Origin: Thozetella sp. PMI_491
Lineage: Eukaryota; Ascomycota; Sordariomycetes; Chaetosphaeriales; Chaetosphaeriaceae
DNA: 26,478 nt
Reading direction: 5' to 3'
Assembly (NCBI GenBank): GCA_021432635.1
Contig: MU270165.1
Location: forward strand, 1 to 26,478
Shown: positions 1-9,767 of the stretch, piece by piece
Numbering within the stretch: the stretch's first letter is position 1
Layout: each line of letters starts with the position of its first letter
Program-made: the position numbers and the translations under genes
The notes under the pieces: model-generated
Databases searched by the model: none
Told to the model about the DNA's origin: nothing
What the model saw: the letters and a program-made list of their open reading frames with translations, nothing else

Positions 1-124
1 GTTTTTACTCACGTGGATCTTTTATAAGTATAGGGCTTTCTTGCCTGCCCTAGAGGTATGTGGCCCGTGCGTTTTATAGTATATATTTTAGGATCTATAT
101 TTAATAGTGGGTCATATATTAACA
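1..124 (-). repeat. Copia LTR fragment, inverted copy
   Basis: Read on the minus strand, this is the first ~124 bases of the LTR that occurs complete at 16529-17086 and 25239-25797. The LTR terminus TGTTAA lies at 119-124 as its complement. The remainder lies outside the window. Differences from the other two copies are mainly C/T and G/A transitions, as expected from RIP. Whether an internal copia region lies to the left cannot be seen. Confidence 0.85.
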
Positions 125-149
125 GTATATTTAATTAAAGTAGCGATTC

Positions 150-1320
150 ATTATATTTTATTTATTAATCCTTTAACCTTTAAATTAAAGCTATCTTTAG
201 CTGATATTATATTATTTATATAGCTAGATAGCTCTTCTTTTACAGCAGATTATAATAGGTATTCTTTTAATATATCTTTTACTACTATATTTAAAACGTG
301 GGTAATATAATAGATATCGTATAGATTTTTATCTATATTATTATTTATTACTTTTATAAGAGTATTATTATTAAAGGTATTATCTCGGGTAATACTAAGA
401 ATATTAAGTATCTTTAAGCTATAAAGCTTTAAGGTATCTATAAGCTTAGTATAAATATACTAGCTGGTATAGCTTTTAATAAGCTTATTAAAGCTAATTA
501 GCTTATAATTTAGCTTATATTTAAGGTCGATATAGATTAAAAGTATATTAAAATAAGCTGTTTAATTACTAGTAGTCTAGATATTAAGTATAATAGAAAA
601 GGTGTTATTATTATTAATATAGTTTTTAAGTTTATAAGTAAGTGTTTTTAAGGCTTTTTTATAAGTATTATCTAATAAGCCTTTAATTTTCCACCTATTT
701 ATAGTAGGTATAGCTTTATTATAGTAATATAATAGGTCGTAGAAGCTAGTTAAGCTTAAAATATTAAACGATAAGTTATTTTTAACTATAAAGTTTAATA
801 CCTTATATAAAGCTTTGTTTTCGTTAAAATCATTTATAGTAGTAGATCATATACATTTACAGCTTTCTAATTGATTAAAGAAGCTGGTTTTAACTAGTAG
901 ATTCTTTTTTAATTCCTTTGTTTTTTTAGATTCTTTATTATAAGTAATATTAAGATGTTTATATTTATAATGCCAAACGTAGTTTAAGGATTAAAAGCTA
1001 TTAAGTTTATCTATCTTTTTATAAGAGTATATAGTACATTTTACTAATACTTTACGCTTTTTATTATAGTTAATTAGCTGTAAATCTCGAGTAAATAAGC
1101 CGTTATTAAAGATATATATATCTGTATCTAGTAATTTAAAATTGGCTTTATTATATTTAGAATTGATATATTAATTGCTTTACTGGTTATCAGGTTGGCT
1201 GATTTATTAGTTAGTTTAGTCGTTAATTTACTGGCTATTTTCGTCTAATATTTATATATCCTCTATTATAATAGAAGGGGTAGCTGGTAAAGTGGGGCTA
1301 TAAGATCCGTTAGAAGCTAT
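150..1320 (-). pseudogene. hAT-family transposase relic, RIP-degraded
   Basis: Translation of the minus strand, ignoring stops, gives a hAT transposase in order. Around 960-1000 a segment resembles the end of a BED zinc finger (an xVWHYKYKHxN stretch). Around 540-600 there is a T-x-D-x-W-T-S-like segment. Around 370-400 there is an I-T-R-D-N block followed by NNNTL. Around 250-330 there is an I-T-H-V-L-N-I-V-V-K-D block, matching the C-x-A-H-x-L-N-L-V-V core. Stops at former CAA, CAG and TGG codons and loss of G and C fit RIP. The protein cannot be expressed. The downstream hAT dimerisation region was not identified, and no terminal inverted repeats or 8-bp target duplication could be fixed. 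Confidence 0.75.
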
Positions 1321-1450
1321 TTTATATAAGTAGTATAAGAAGTAGTATAAGTAGTATAAGTAATATAAGTAGTATAAGTAGTATAAGTAGTATAAGTAGT
1401 GTAAGTGGTATAAGTAGTGTAAGTAGTATAAGTAGTAATATAAGTAGTGG
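1320..1450. repeat. AGTATAAGT-type microsatellite
   Basis: Head-to-tail copies of a 9-base motif (AGTATAAGT with variants such as AGTGTAAGT and AATATAAGT) fill this stretch next to the hAT relic. The repeat is slightly interrupted. No function can be inferred. Confidence 0.85.
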
Positions 1451-1734
1451 TGGATAAAAAAAAAGTAAAAGAGTATAAAGTAAGAGGGGAGCTTTACTTT
1501 TATAGATTTTAAATATATATCTAGAAGATTCTAGTAATATCTAGTTACTTATTAATATATTAGCTTATTAATCATCTTAAATATATTATTATATATCTTA
1601 TATAGATTTAAAAGCTGATTTATAAGTATTAATAATTATTAATAAGTAATAGAATCTAATAGAAACTACTAGAATCTTTTAGATTTTAAAAGTAATAATA
1701 TATATAATTAATATACTTATTAATACTTTAGTTA

Positions 1735-1832
1735 ATATTAGTACTAACTAATACTAACTAATACTAAGCTTAGTACTTATTTTCCATGACTAATACTAAC
1801 TAACTAATACTAACTAATACTAATACAAAAAA
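1735..1832. repeat. TAATACTAAC tandem repeat
   Basis: About eight copies of a 10-base unit (TAATACTAAC / TAATACTAACTA) occur, interrupted once near 1765-1792. The repeat lies just before the first recognisable gypsy reverse transcriptase motif, so gag and protease of that element are missing or unrecognisable here. Confidence 0.8.
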
Positions 1833-1864
1833 GTACTAACTAAAATCACAACCCTGTATATAAT

Positions 1865-2765
1865 CTTTTAAAAGTCTTATAAAGATATTTATCTTATTTA
1901 TTTTTAAAAATAAAATAAAATATTATAGTTATATATAGTTATATATAGACTATAAAAGACTTAATAAAGTAATAGTAAAGAATTATTATACTTTCCCTTT
2001 AATTTTAAAGATTTTTAATAAGATCTTAAAAGTTAAAGTATTTTTAAAACTAAATATTAAAAAAAGCTTATTATAAAATTTAAATAAAGAAAGAAGATAA
2101 GTAGAAAATAGTGTTTTAGACTTAATATAATTATTATAAGTATTTAGTTATATCTTTTAACTTTATTAATATATTAGTAATATTTTAAAGCTATATATAT
2201 ATTATTTTTAATAACTTATTAGACTATATTTATATAGCTTACCTTAATAATATATTAGTCTTTATAAAAGACTAAGAAAGTTATACTTAGGCTTTATATA
2301 TTATATTAAACCACTTAAAAGATATATAGCTATATATTAAAACTAGTAAGTATTTTTTTATAAAGACTAAGTAGAATTTCTTAGATTTATTGTCTTAGAT
2401 TAAAGAATTATAATAGATTTAATTAGGATTTAAACTATAATTAAATAGCTTATACTTAAGAAATATTATAATATTTAAATATTTTTAAGCTTTTATAAGT
2501 TTTATTAATACTTTATAGTTAGATACTTTAAGATTATATAACCCTTAATAATACTCTTTAAAAGAAGTATAAATAAAAAGAAATTAGGGAAGATAATTTT
2601 TAAAAATAAGGAAATATAAGTGTTTTACTACTTTATTAAAGAGTTTTAATAAGTATTTTTATTATAATACTTTAACCTAGAAAGGCTTATATACATAGAT
2701 ATTAATACTTTTAACTTTATAAGGTTAGTTATATTTTTATAGCCTAATAACCAGAGTTCTAACAA
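1865..2765 (+). pseudogene. Ty3/gypsy pol relic: reverse transcriptase and start of RNase H
   Basis: Plus-strand translation through stops follows gypsy reverse transcriptase in order. A Y-I-D-Y-x-x-L-N-K-V-I-V-K-N block lies at about 1945-1985, then the KVFLKLNI block near 2035-2060. The catalytic box appears as A-Y-L-N-N-I-L-V-F at about 2231-2272; the family consensus is YLDD, and D-to-N is a RIP-type change. The KTSKYFF block follows near 2340. RNase H begins near 2690 with an I-D-I-N-T-F-N-F stretch and a QPNNQ block, then is cut by the repeat insertion at 2765. Many stop codons make it non-functional. Pol resumes at 3693. Confidence 0.8.
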
Positions 2766-2882
2766 AATACTACAACTATATGTATTGTATTGTAGTACTT
2801 TGTATTGTAGTATTTTGTATTGTAGTATTTTGTATTGTAGTATTTTGTATTGTAGTACTACAATACAATACATGTAGTATTT
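2765..2882. repeat. Foldback repeat: 15-bp tandem units between inverted arms
   Basis: Five copies of a 15-base unit (GTATTGTAGTATTTT) run from 2787 to 2858. The outer sequences 2765-2798 and 2854-2882 are inverted relative to each other (arm core ATGTATTGTATTGTAGTAC). The whole block can fold into one long hairpin. It sits at the left edge of the insertion that splits gypsy RNase H. A 75-codon minus-strand reading frame with repeated LQYKI is only a translation of the repeat. Confidence 0.85.
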
Positions 2883-2999
2883 ATAGTATTTTTTATATGT
2901 ATATCTAATTACTTATATATTAAATTATAAATATACTTTTTAACTTAATACTTTACTTGGAATAAACAAGGTATATATATATATAAGATTATAAATAAA

Positions 3000-3320
3000 A
3001 TAGATTAGATAGCCTTATATATACTATATATCTTAAACTAAGCTATTTTAAATAATAATTATAAATAAAATAGATTAAGTAACTTGATATAAACAGTATA
3101 TATTAAACTAAGCCACTTTAAATTATAATTATATATATAATAATATATTATAAACTAAGCTGTTTTAAATTAATATTATAAATAAAGTAGAATAGATAAC
3201 TATATATACATATAATAATATATTATTAACTAAGCTATTTTAAATTATAATTGTAAATAAATTAGATAAGATAATCATATATATATAGCTTATTTTTAAA
3301 CTAAGCTCTTTTAAATTAAT
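3000..3320. repeat. Degenerate ~50-73 bp minisatellite
   Basis: The block AACTAAGCTATTTTAAAT recurs five times (about 3037, 3103, 3152, 3224 and 3297). Each is followed by a TTATAAATAAAATAGATTA-like stretch and a variable TA-rich spacer. Units differ in length (about 50-73 bp) and sequence, so the array is old. It lies inside the insertion that separates the two parts of gypsy pol. Confidence 0.75.
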
Positions 3321-3410
3321 AGTTTATTAAATATTATATATATTATTATTTTATTTACTGTATTATTATTATATTTATTATACTATTATATATATATTAT
3401 AATTATAATT

Positions 3411-3550
3411 ACTATATTATTACTACTTTTATTATATTATTACTATATTTATTATATTATTACTATATTTATTATATTATTACTATATTTATTATATTGT
3501 TACTATTTTTATTATATTATTATTATATCTATTATACTATTACTATATCT
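3411..3550. repeat. 20-bp minisatellite, seven units
   Basis: A 20-base unit, ATTATATTATTACTATATTT, is repeated without spacer from 3411 to 3550. Three central copies (3431-3490) are identical and the outer ones carry one to four changes. Flanking sequence (3345-3410 and 3551-3600) is less regular ATT/TAT-rich DNA. Confidence 0.9.
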
Positions 3551-3663
3551 ATTATTATTGAATTTATTATAATATTATTATATTTATTATAGAATTATTA
3601 TATATATATTGAAATACTACAAATACTATATACTATAAAATACTACACTAATTTAATACTCTG

Positions 3664-3692
3664 CTCCTTAGTTATTACTAATAACTAAGGAG
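3664..3692. repeat. Perfect 14-bp palindrome, 1-base loop
   Basis: CTCCTTAGTTATTA at 3664-3677 is followed by one C and then its exact reverse complement at 3679-3692. It marks the right edge of the repeat block, and the gypsy RNase H translation resumes directly after it. It could be a foldback-element terminus or the end of the insertion. Confidence 0.85.
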
Positions 3693-5500
3693 TTTAATAC
3701 CTTATAACTTTTTACTTTATTAAGTTTTAAAGAGTAAAGCTTAATTATTATATTAAAGATAAAGAGATAATAACTATAATAAAAGCCTTTAAGTATTAAT
3801 ATTACTACTTAAAAGATAGTAAATACTTAGTATAAGTTTACTTAGACTATATAAATCTCTAGGGGTTTATAAAGTAATTATAACTAAAAAGCTAATTAGC
3901 CTATTAATATATTTACTTGATAAGATTTAACTTTAAGATTTATTAGTAGCTTAAGAAGCTAAATCTAGTAGATAAACCCTTAAGATAATTAAATTATATA
4001 AGAGAAATAGATTAAGCCTATAAAATATTATATTTAACTATATTATAAAAAAAGCTTTAAACTATATAAAATCCTAATAATATAATACCTATAATATAAA
4101 ATATCTTAAGCTAAAAATTTTTAGGAAAAACTCTTAAAGAGATTATTAAAGAATAAGAAATAGTTTTTATCCTTATAATAAACTAAGGGGGCTAAAATAA
4201 AGGCTATCCTAAGTAAATCTTAATATAATATTATATTGAAATATATTATATTTAAGTTAAGTAAAGTAAAAACTTAAAAGTAACTCTTAATAAGTTTATA
4301 TTAAAAATATAAGGGATTAACTAAGAGATATAAAAATAAATTATAAGGGTAAAAAACTTAAAACTAAAGAGAAACCTTAAAAAAAGCTAGATATAAATAG
4401 TAAGCTTTAAAAAGGGCTTTATATACTATAATAGATTATAAGTATTAAATAGATTATTTTTAAAATAGGAGATTCTTATTTTATATTATAATAATCTCTT
4501 AGCTAATTATAATAATAGTAAGAAGATAAAAGAACTTATTAGTTATAGTTTTACTTAAAAGGGTTTAAGTAAAGAGGTTAAAGAATATATTATTAGCTAT
4601 AAAATCTATTAGGGAATAATAGTAAGATATTATTAACCTTATAATAAGTTATAACTATTCTTCTTACTTATTTAACCCTAGGATAAATTATTAATAAACT
4701 TTATTACTAGGCTTTTACTTATAAAATATATAGGTTAAAATATTAATATAATACTAGTTATAATAAATTATTATACTAAAGTATATAAATTTATACTAGT
4801 ATTATTTATTATAAACTTAGTAAAGTTATTAATAGTATTTTACTATAAAATTAAGTTAAAATATAGTTTATTTTAAGGGGTAGTTTTAGATAAAGGGTTT
4901 ATCTTTACTAGTAAGTTTTAAATATAGTTATATTATTAAACTAAGATATAAAGGTAATTTTTTACTATTTATTATTTATAAATAAATTAAGTCTTTAAAT
5001 ACTATTTATATTATTATTATAGTAAAAAATAGCTTAATTAATTATAATTACTTTTAATTATTAAATATATATATAATAATATTAAGAATATTATAATAAA
5101 GATAAGCCTTTTTAAAGTATTACTTAGATATTCCTTAGACTTTAAATTAAGAATAATTTAAAGAAGAAGATTAAAGATAATAAAGCCTTTTATTTAGTTA
5201 AATAGGTAAACTAGCCTATAAAATATAACTAATAAGTTTTTATTAAGAATATATAAAATATTTAAAAGGCTATTAAGGTATATTAAAGAAAAAAAAAGAG
5301 GGTTAAAATACTAGTAAATTATAAATAATACTTAATAGTTATAAAAAAGTATTATCTAAGAATTTTAGTATTAAAAAATAAGATTATAATTATTAATTAT
5401 ATAGCTAAGTTATATCTATCTAAGTAATTAGAGAAGATTAATAATAATAAAAACTATTTAAAACTATATAGATATTTAGGTATTAAATATTAGAAATATT
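3693..5500 (+). pseudogene. Ty3/gypsy pol relic, continued: RNase H and integrase
   Basis: RNase H continues at about 3700-3960: LSxAELNYxIxDKE appears as a degraded K-A-x-L-L-Y-x-x-x-R-D-N series, followed by VYLDYxNLxGF, the family's VYTDHKNLEYF. The integrase core is visible at about 4885-4990 as L-D-K-G-F-I-F-T-S-K-F, the family's DRGPVFTSKFW, followed by a segment fitting the STAFHPQTDGQTE block. A basic integrase C-terminal stretch follows to about 5450. Stops are frequent and the element is dead. Together with 1865-2765 this is one element split by an insertion. Confidence 0.75.
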
Positions 5501-6664
5501 ATTATAAAGCTAAGTTATAAGGCTAAAGATCTACTTATTATTAAAAGAGGTAGCTTAATAATAAGTATTATTAGGAGTAATAAGACTATAATAACTAAAA
5601 ACTAAAGAAATTATAGTGATTTTATGATAAATCTAGATAAAAATAGCCTTATTATCTTTTAAATATATTATAAGTATTTTATTTATATATTTATTAAAGT
5701 ACTTATAAGCTTATAGCTAGGCTATTATATCCTTATCCCTAACTATATTATAAGGTAAGATATTTAACTCAGTTAAATATAGTTATATAGTTATTATTTT
5801 ATAAGGATATATTAATAAAGTACTATTAAAATAAGAGAGACTTATAATAGGATTAATAAAGGGTTAATATTAGTCTAAAAACTATAATAAAATAAAAAAA
5901 AGTATATTACTTATATATAAACTAGTAATACTTTTAAGAGGTATTTTAAAAACTAGGGTTAATTAAAAGGGTTTCCTTAGGAAAGCCTTATTACTTATAG
6001 ATTATACCTTAAGCTTTTTAATACTTAAAAGTTTATATTCCTTTTTATAAGTAGTTATAAAGGTATAAAAGGCTAAGGCAATATATATTATAAATAGCTT
6101 AATAACTTTATATTAGGCTATAATTACCTTATTTTTATTAGGGATATATATAAAAAGCCTTAGCCTTTTAATTGAATAGTATTTAATAATATTAAAAGTC
6201 TCTTTAAAAGACTTAAATAAAAATAAGATATTATCTAAGATAATAATAGGAATTTATTAAGGGCTTTATTAATAAAACTACTTTAAAAGACTTTTAATTT
6301 AAATAGAAAACCCTACTGATTTATATAACTCCTTATCTTTCTTATAAAAAGTATAATATAAGGAGTTAATATTTTTAAAGAGTAAAACTAAAGGCTTTAC
6401 CTTACTCTTCTTAGTTATATCTAACTAAGAAATAATAGCCTTATTATAAGGTAAGATATCTTTAAGAGTAAAAATAACTAGCTTTATTTTAATAATAAAT
6501 CAGAGGAAAATTATAGGAAAATATAATAATAATAATAAAAAGGATTAAAGCAACTAATATAAGAATAGTAAACTAAAGGTAAAAAGAAAGTAATTATTAC
6601 AGGATTTTAAAGAGAAAAGGAAGAGTTTTTACACTTAAAGTAAAATAAAGTTAAAAGCTAAAGG
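5501..6664. other. AT-rich degenerate DNA, no gene identified
   Basis: No open frame of useful length occurs. The composition and stop density match the neighbouring RIP-mutated transposons. It probably holds the 3' part of the gypsy element and other relics. Minus-strand translation at about 6000-6330 gives a long stop-poor stretch (for example a RLRLFIYIPNKNK block) that I could not assign to a family. Confidence 0.5.
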
Positions 6665-7269
6665 GCTAATAAAAATAAAATAATTATAGCATTAAAATTT
6701 ATTAGGGTAATTTAAACCAAATTATACTATATTTATACCTAAAACCTAAAGAAGTCTTTATAATTACCTAGTTAGATCTTACTATAGTTAAGAATAACTA
6801 TATTAAAAAAGGGGATAATTATAAAGCCCTAAAGTATATAGCCTTATAATAAGGTATATAACTATAAGTAAAACCTAAAAGATTCTTAAGTAAGAGAGAA
6901 TAACTAGTATAACTTTAATATAGGCTATAAGTAGCTTAAGAGTTAGGTAGGAAATATAAGGGATTTAAAGCTAAGTTAAGACTAAATCTAGGAAGAAAAC
7001 CTTTCTCTTATATAAGTAAAAACCTTAAGGGCCTTAAATTTAAGGACCTTAAGGATTAGTTTTTATTATAGCTTTAGTATTAATATTAAATATATTCCCC
7101 TTTTTATAGCTAAGCTTTTACCCCTTAAGACTTATTTAAGGTATTATAATAATAGGATCTAGCTAGGTAATTATAAGAACCCCTTTAAGTTTTAAGTGTA
7201 AATATAATATAATTTAATTTAGGTTGCTCTAGTAATTTTTAACACTATAATTATTTTATTTTTATTAGC
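6665..7269. mobile_element. Foldback/MITE-like element with ~115-bp terminal inverted repeats
   Basis: The first ~115 bases (from GCTAATAAAAATAAAATAAT) and the last ~115 bases (7155-7269) are inverted copies with scattered RIP-type differences. The interior (about 6780-7150) has no coding capacity and includes a local palindrome around 7020-7060 (CCTTAAGGGCC / GGACCTTAAGG). A homologous stretch in the opposite orientation lies at about 15985-16472, so this is a dispersed family. Short length and lack of a transposase suggest a non-autonomous DNA element. No target-site duplication was evident. Confidence 0.7.
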
Positions 7270-8560
7270 TCCTTAGCTTTAGCTTTTTTTTTTACTCTAA
7301 GTATAGAATCTTTTTCTTTTCTCTTTAGGATCTCTTAATAATCTCTTTCTTTTTACCTTTATATTATTATTATTATTATTATTACTCTAGTATAATAAAG
7401 TTTAACTAGTTCTTAATATATATTATAGTTTAAATCTAGTCTATTTTATAATTAAAATAAAGGTTAAAGTTTAAGTATATATATAATATCTACTTATATT
7501 TATAAGTGAGTTATTTTAGTATTAAAATATTAGTAACTTATAGTTACTTTATAAAAGTATTAGGTATAATTAAAGTTTTAAATTAGTATAGTATTTATAG
7601 TATATATTATATTATATTATAGTATATACTATAAATACTATATACTATAAAAATACTTTAAATACTACACTATAAATACTATAATATAATATAATATAAT
7701 ACATATAGTTATAGTATTCTCTTAGAACTCTGAGTATAATATTTCTACTAAGCTTTTTTCTTTTACTATATATATTACGGCAAGTTATAGTAGAGGGTCT
7801 GTGCTGATATATAGACTACACCTTAAATATAGATTAGATTAGATAGAAGATAATATTAAGTGGGGGCTACTTGATCTTATCCTCTTTATAGAGCAGCTCT
7901 TTAAGCTCCTCCTCCACTATAATACATCACTACCTTACGAACTTGTTTTACCCTTAAATGTTATAATAATATATCTATTAATTAGTTACTTTAATCTACT
8001 TTATAATATATAAAATTTTATCCCTATAGATATAGCTTTTTACTTATTAAATAATTAACCTTTAAGATACTTAACTCACTCTACTCTATATATTAAAGTA
8101 AGACTATATAACTCTCTTTATAAAGATATAAAAATAATAGCTAAGATAATATAAGACAAACATTTATCTAATCTACTACAAACTTATTAAAAATCCCAGT
8201 CAACTCTACACTCTCCTATTATTATAGAGCTATATGGCAGGCACCCTCCCTAAAGAAACATAATTTAAGTCTAAAAACACACTTTCATCTTTAAAGCGCT
8301 TATATCTAGCACTAACTAAAGCTATATATTTCACACTTCTATAATATAATTTTAACTTCCTCTGGAACAGCTACTTATACTTAGTATTACACCTATAGTA
8401 TGAGTGAGATTTAATACCTACTGCTAAGCCTATAGTATGTTATACCTTTAAACCGCTTTTAAGTAGGAAACTATATCCTAAGCTTGATTGTAGCCTTGGT
8501 ACGTAAAGTATAGTAGCTTAAACCCCTTTTTTTTAACCTTAACGCTATTATGCCAGTAAT
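7270..8560. other. AT-rich intergenic DNA with palindromes and a possible LTR piece
   Basis: No gene is supported. A large TA-rich palindrome lies at about 7575-7690 (ATTTATAGTATATA and its complement repeated). A higher-GC stretch at about 7778-7960, starting TTACGGCAAGTTATAG, has the look of an LTR fragment but no second copy was seen. From about 8170 the GC content climbs gradually towards the gene island. Confidence 0.5.
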
Positions 8561-9535
8561 ATCTCATTCTCTACTTTGAGGAAAAGCGCTATTCCTTCAT
8601 ATCAGATCCCAAAGCTAGTTGCACCGCCTTGTCAAGCTGAAACTTTATGTCTCAGCCAAATTACGGCGGCGAGCCGCTTGCGGCGCTACGATGAACGTCT
8701 CTTGACGACCTTCTATCTCCAAGGTGGATCACAGACACTGAACGTAGGACTATAACGGATTCGGTTATGACTGACTAAAAAATCATCCGCGAGCCTGGGC
8801 GCACTTCGTGCTCTTTTAGCTAGTATCCCCTATTCGCTTACCTTTATGCTTATAGTACAGCAAACACAAACAACACAACGTATCCTGTCTGGGTCGTTCT
8901 AAAGGCTAGCCACTTATAGCTATTAGCTGGGTGACTATATAGTCAGAAAGCCGCCGTACACAGCCTACACAAGCCTCGGGAATCAGGCCAATCTCTAACA
9001 AAGATGTACGACAATTACAGAGAAAGACGGTAAAGACATTAGCTTGGCAGAATGCCGAGAGCGTTTCTCGACTAAAAGCGCGGGAGGGAGTGGAAGCTTC
9101 ATAGATCACTAGTGCTTGGCGGGGTATCTGGCCAATCAACTGGCATCCGTATCTCTATTGTTCCCTAACAAAGCAACGATCGGCGACAATAATAAAGCGG
9201 CCCCCCGCCCACCCGCTCCAGCTGGCCGCCACGCCTTACCTCCAACACTCTAGTCAAGCCACGCCGATAAGGGCCCGATCATGATAGATCAAAGGAGCTG
9301 AAGACAAGTGACTGGTCGTACAATTGTTGCGTCATAATTGGGATGACAGGCCCCCACTGCAATCCTGGTTCGAACTTTAGCTTTAAAAGCCTCGGCTTGC
9401 AACAGATGAACGCAACATCAATCGCCATGTTCTCAGAATTGTGTTTGAAAGTTTTCGCATGTGATACGAGCGATGACTCAAGGAGCTTTGAAGCCAAGAG
9501 GAAACCCTTTTTTAGACTTTGAGGATGCCTCAAAT
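8561..9535. other. GC-normal left flank of gene island, no convincing gene
   Basis: The composition changes to about 50% GC here and RIP-like decay stops. Two short minus-strand frames (8906-9139 and 9279-9533) open with TTG rather than ATG and show no family motif, so neither is called. GC-rich inverted motifs such as GGCGAGCCGCTTGCGGCGC occur near 8665. The segment may hold upstream regulatory DNA or decayed exons of a neighbour. Confidence 0.5.
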
Positions 9536-9542
9536 ATATAAG
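9536..9542 (+). promoter_or_regulatory. Candidate TATA box
   Basis: TATATAA lies 226 bases upstream of the proposed ATG at 9768 in otherwise GC-normal DNA. A pyrimidine-rich CTTTCTTTCAG just before the ATG (about 9740-9749) and a GTATGA at about 9597 could bound a 5'-UTR intron. Both are suggestions from sequence only. Confidence 0.3.
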
Positions 9543-9767
9543 CTTCCGACTAACAGTAGAACGTGGCGCTATCCTACCAAGGCCGCTTCGGCAGGTATGA
9601 TAACATCTATAAATGGGCCATTTGCCTTCTCAAATACGTGGAATCTTAGGAGTGAATGGAAAGTTGGATAGCCTTGTACCATCGGCTTGATTCTCGAGAC
9701 TAAAGTTTCACGTATTCATTCCTTTCTCCTCTACCGTCTTTCTTTCAGTATACATACGCTGTCGAGT

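Noticed and set aside
2646..2873. 75-codon frame with repeated LQYKI
   Set aside because: It is produced by the 15-bp tandem repeat and runs across a decayed gypsy element.
3411..3550. Regular 20-bp array considered as a CRISPR-like array
   Set aside because: The units are contiguous with no unique spacers, and the setting is a eukaryotic transposon relic, so it is a minisatellite.
9362..9375. GGTTCGAAC, resembling the T-loop (B box) of a tRNA gene
   Set aside because: No A box, anticodon arm or acceptor-stem pairing was found at the required distances.
8906..9533. Two minus-strand frames (77 and 84 codons) left of the nuclease gene
   Set aside because: Both open with TTG rather than ATG, are short, and show no recognisable domain.
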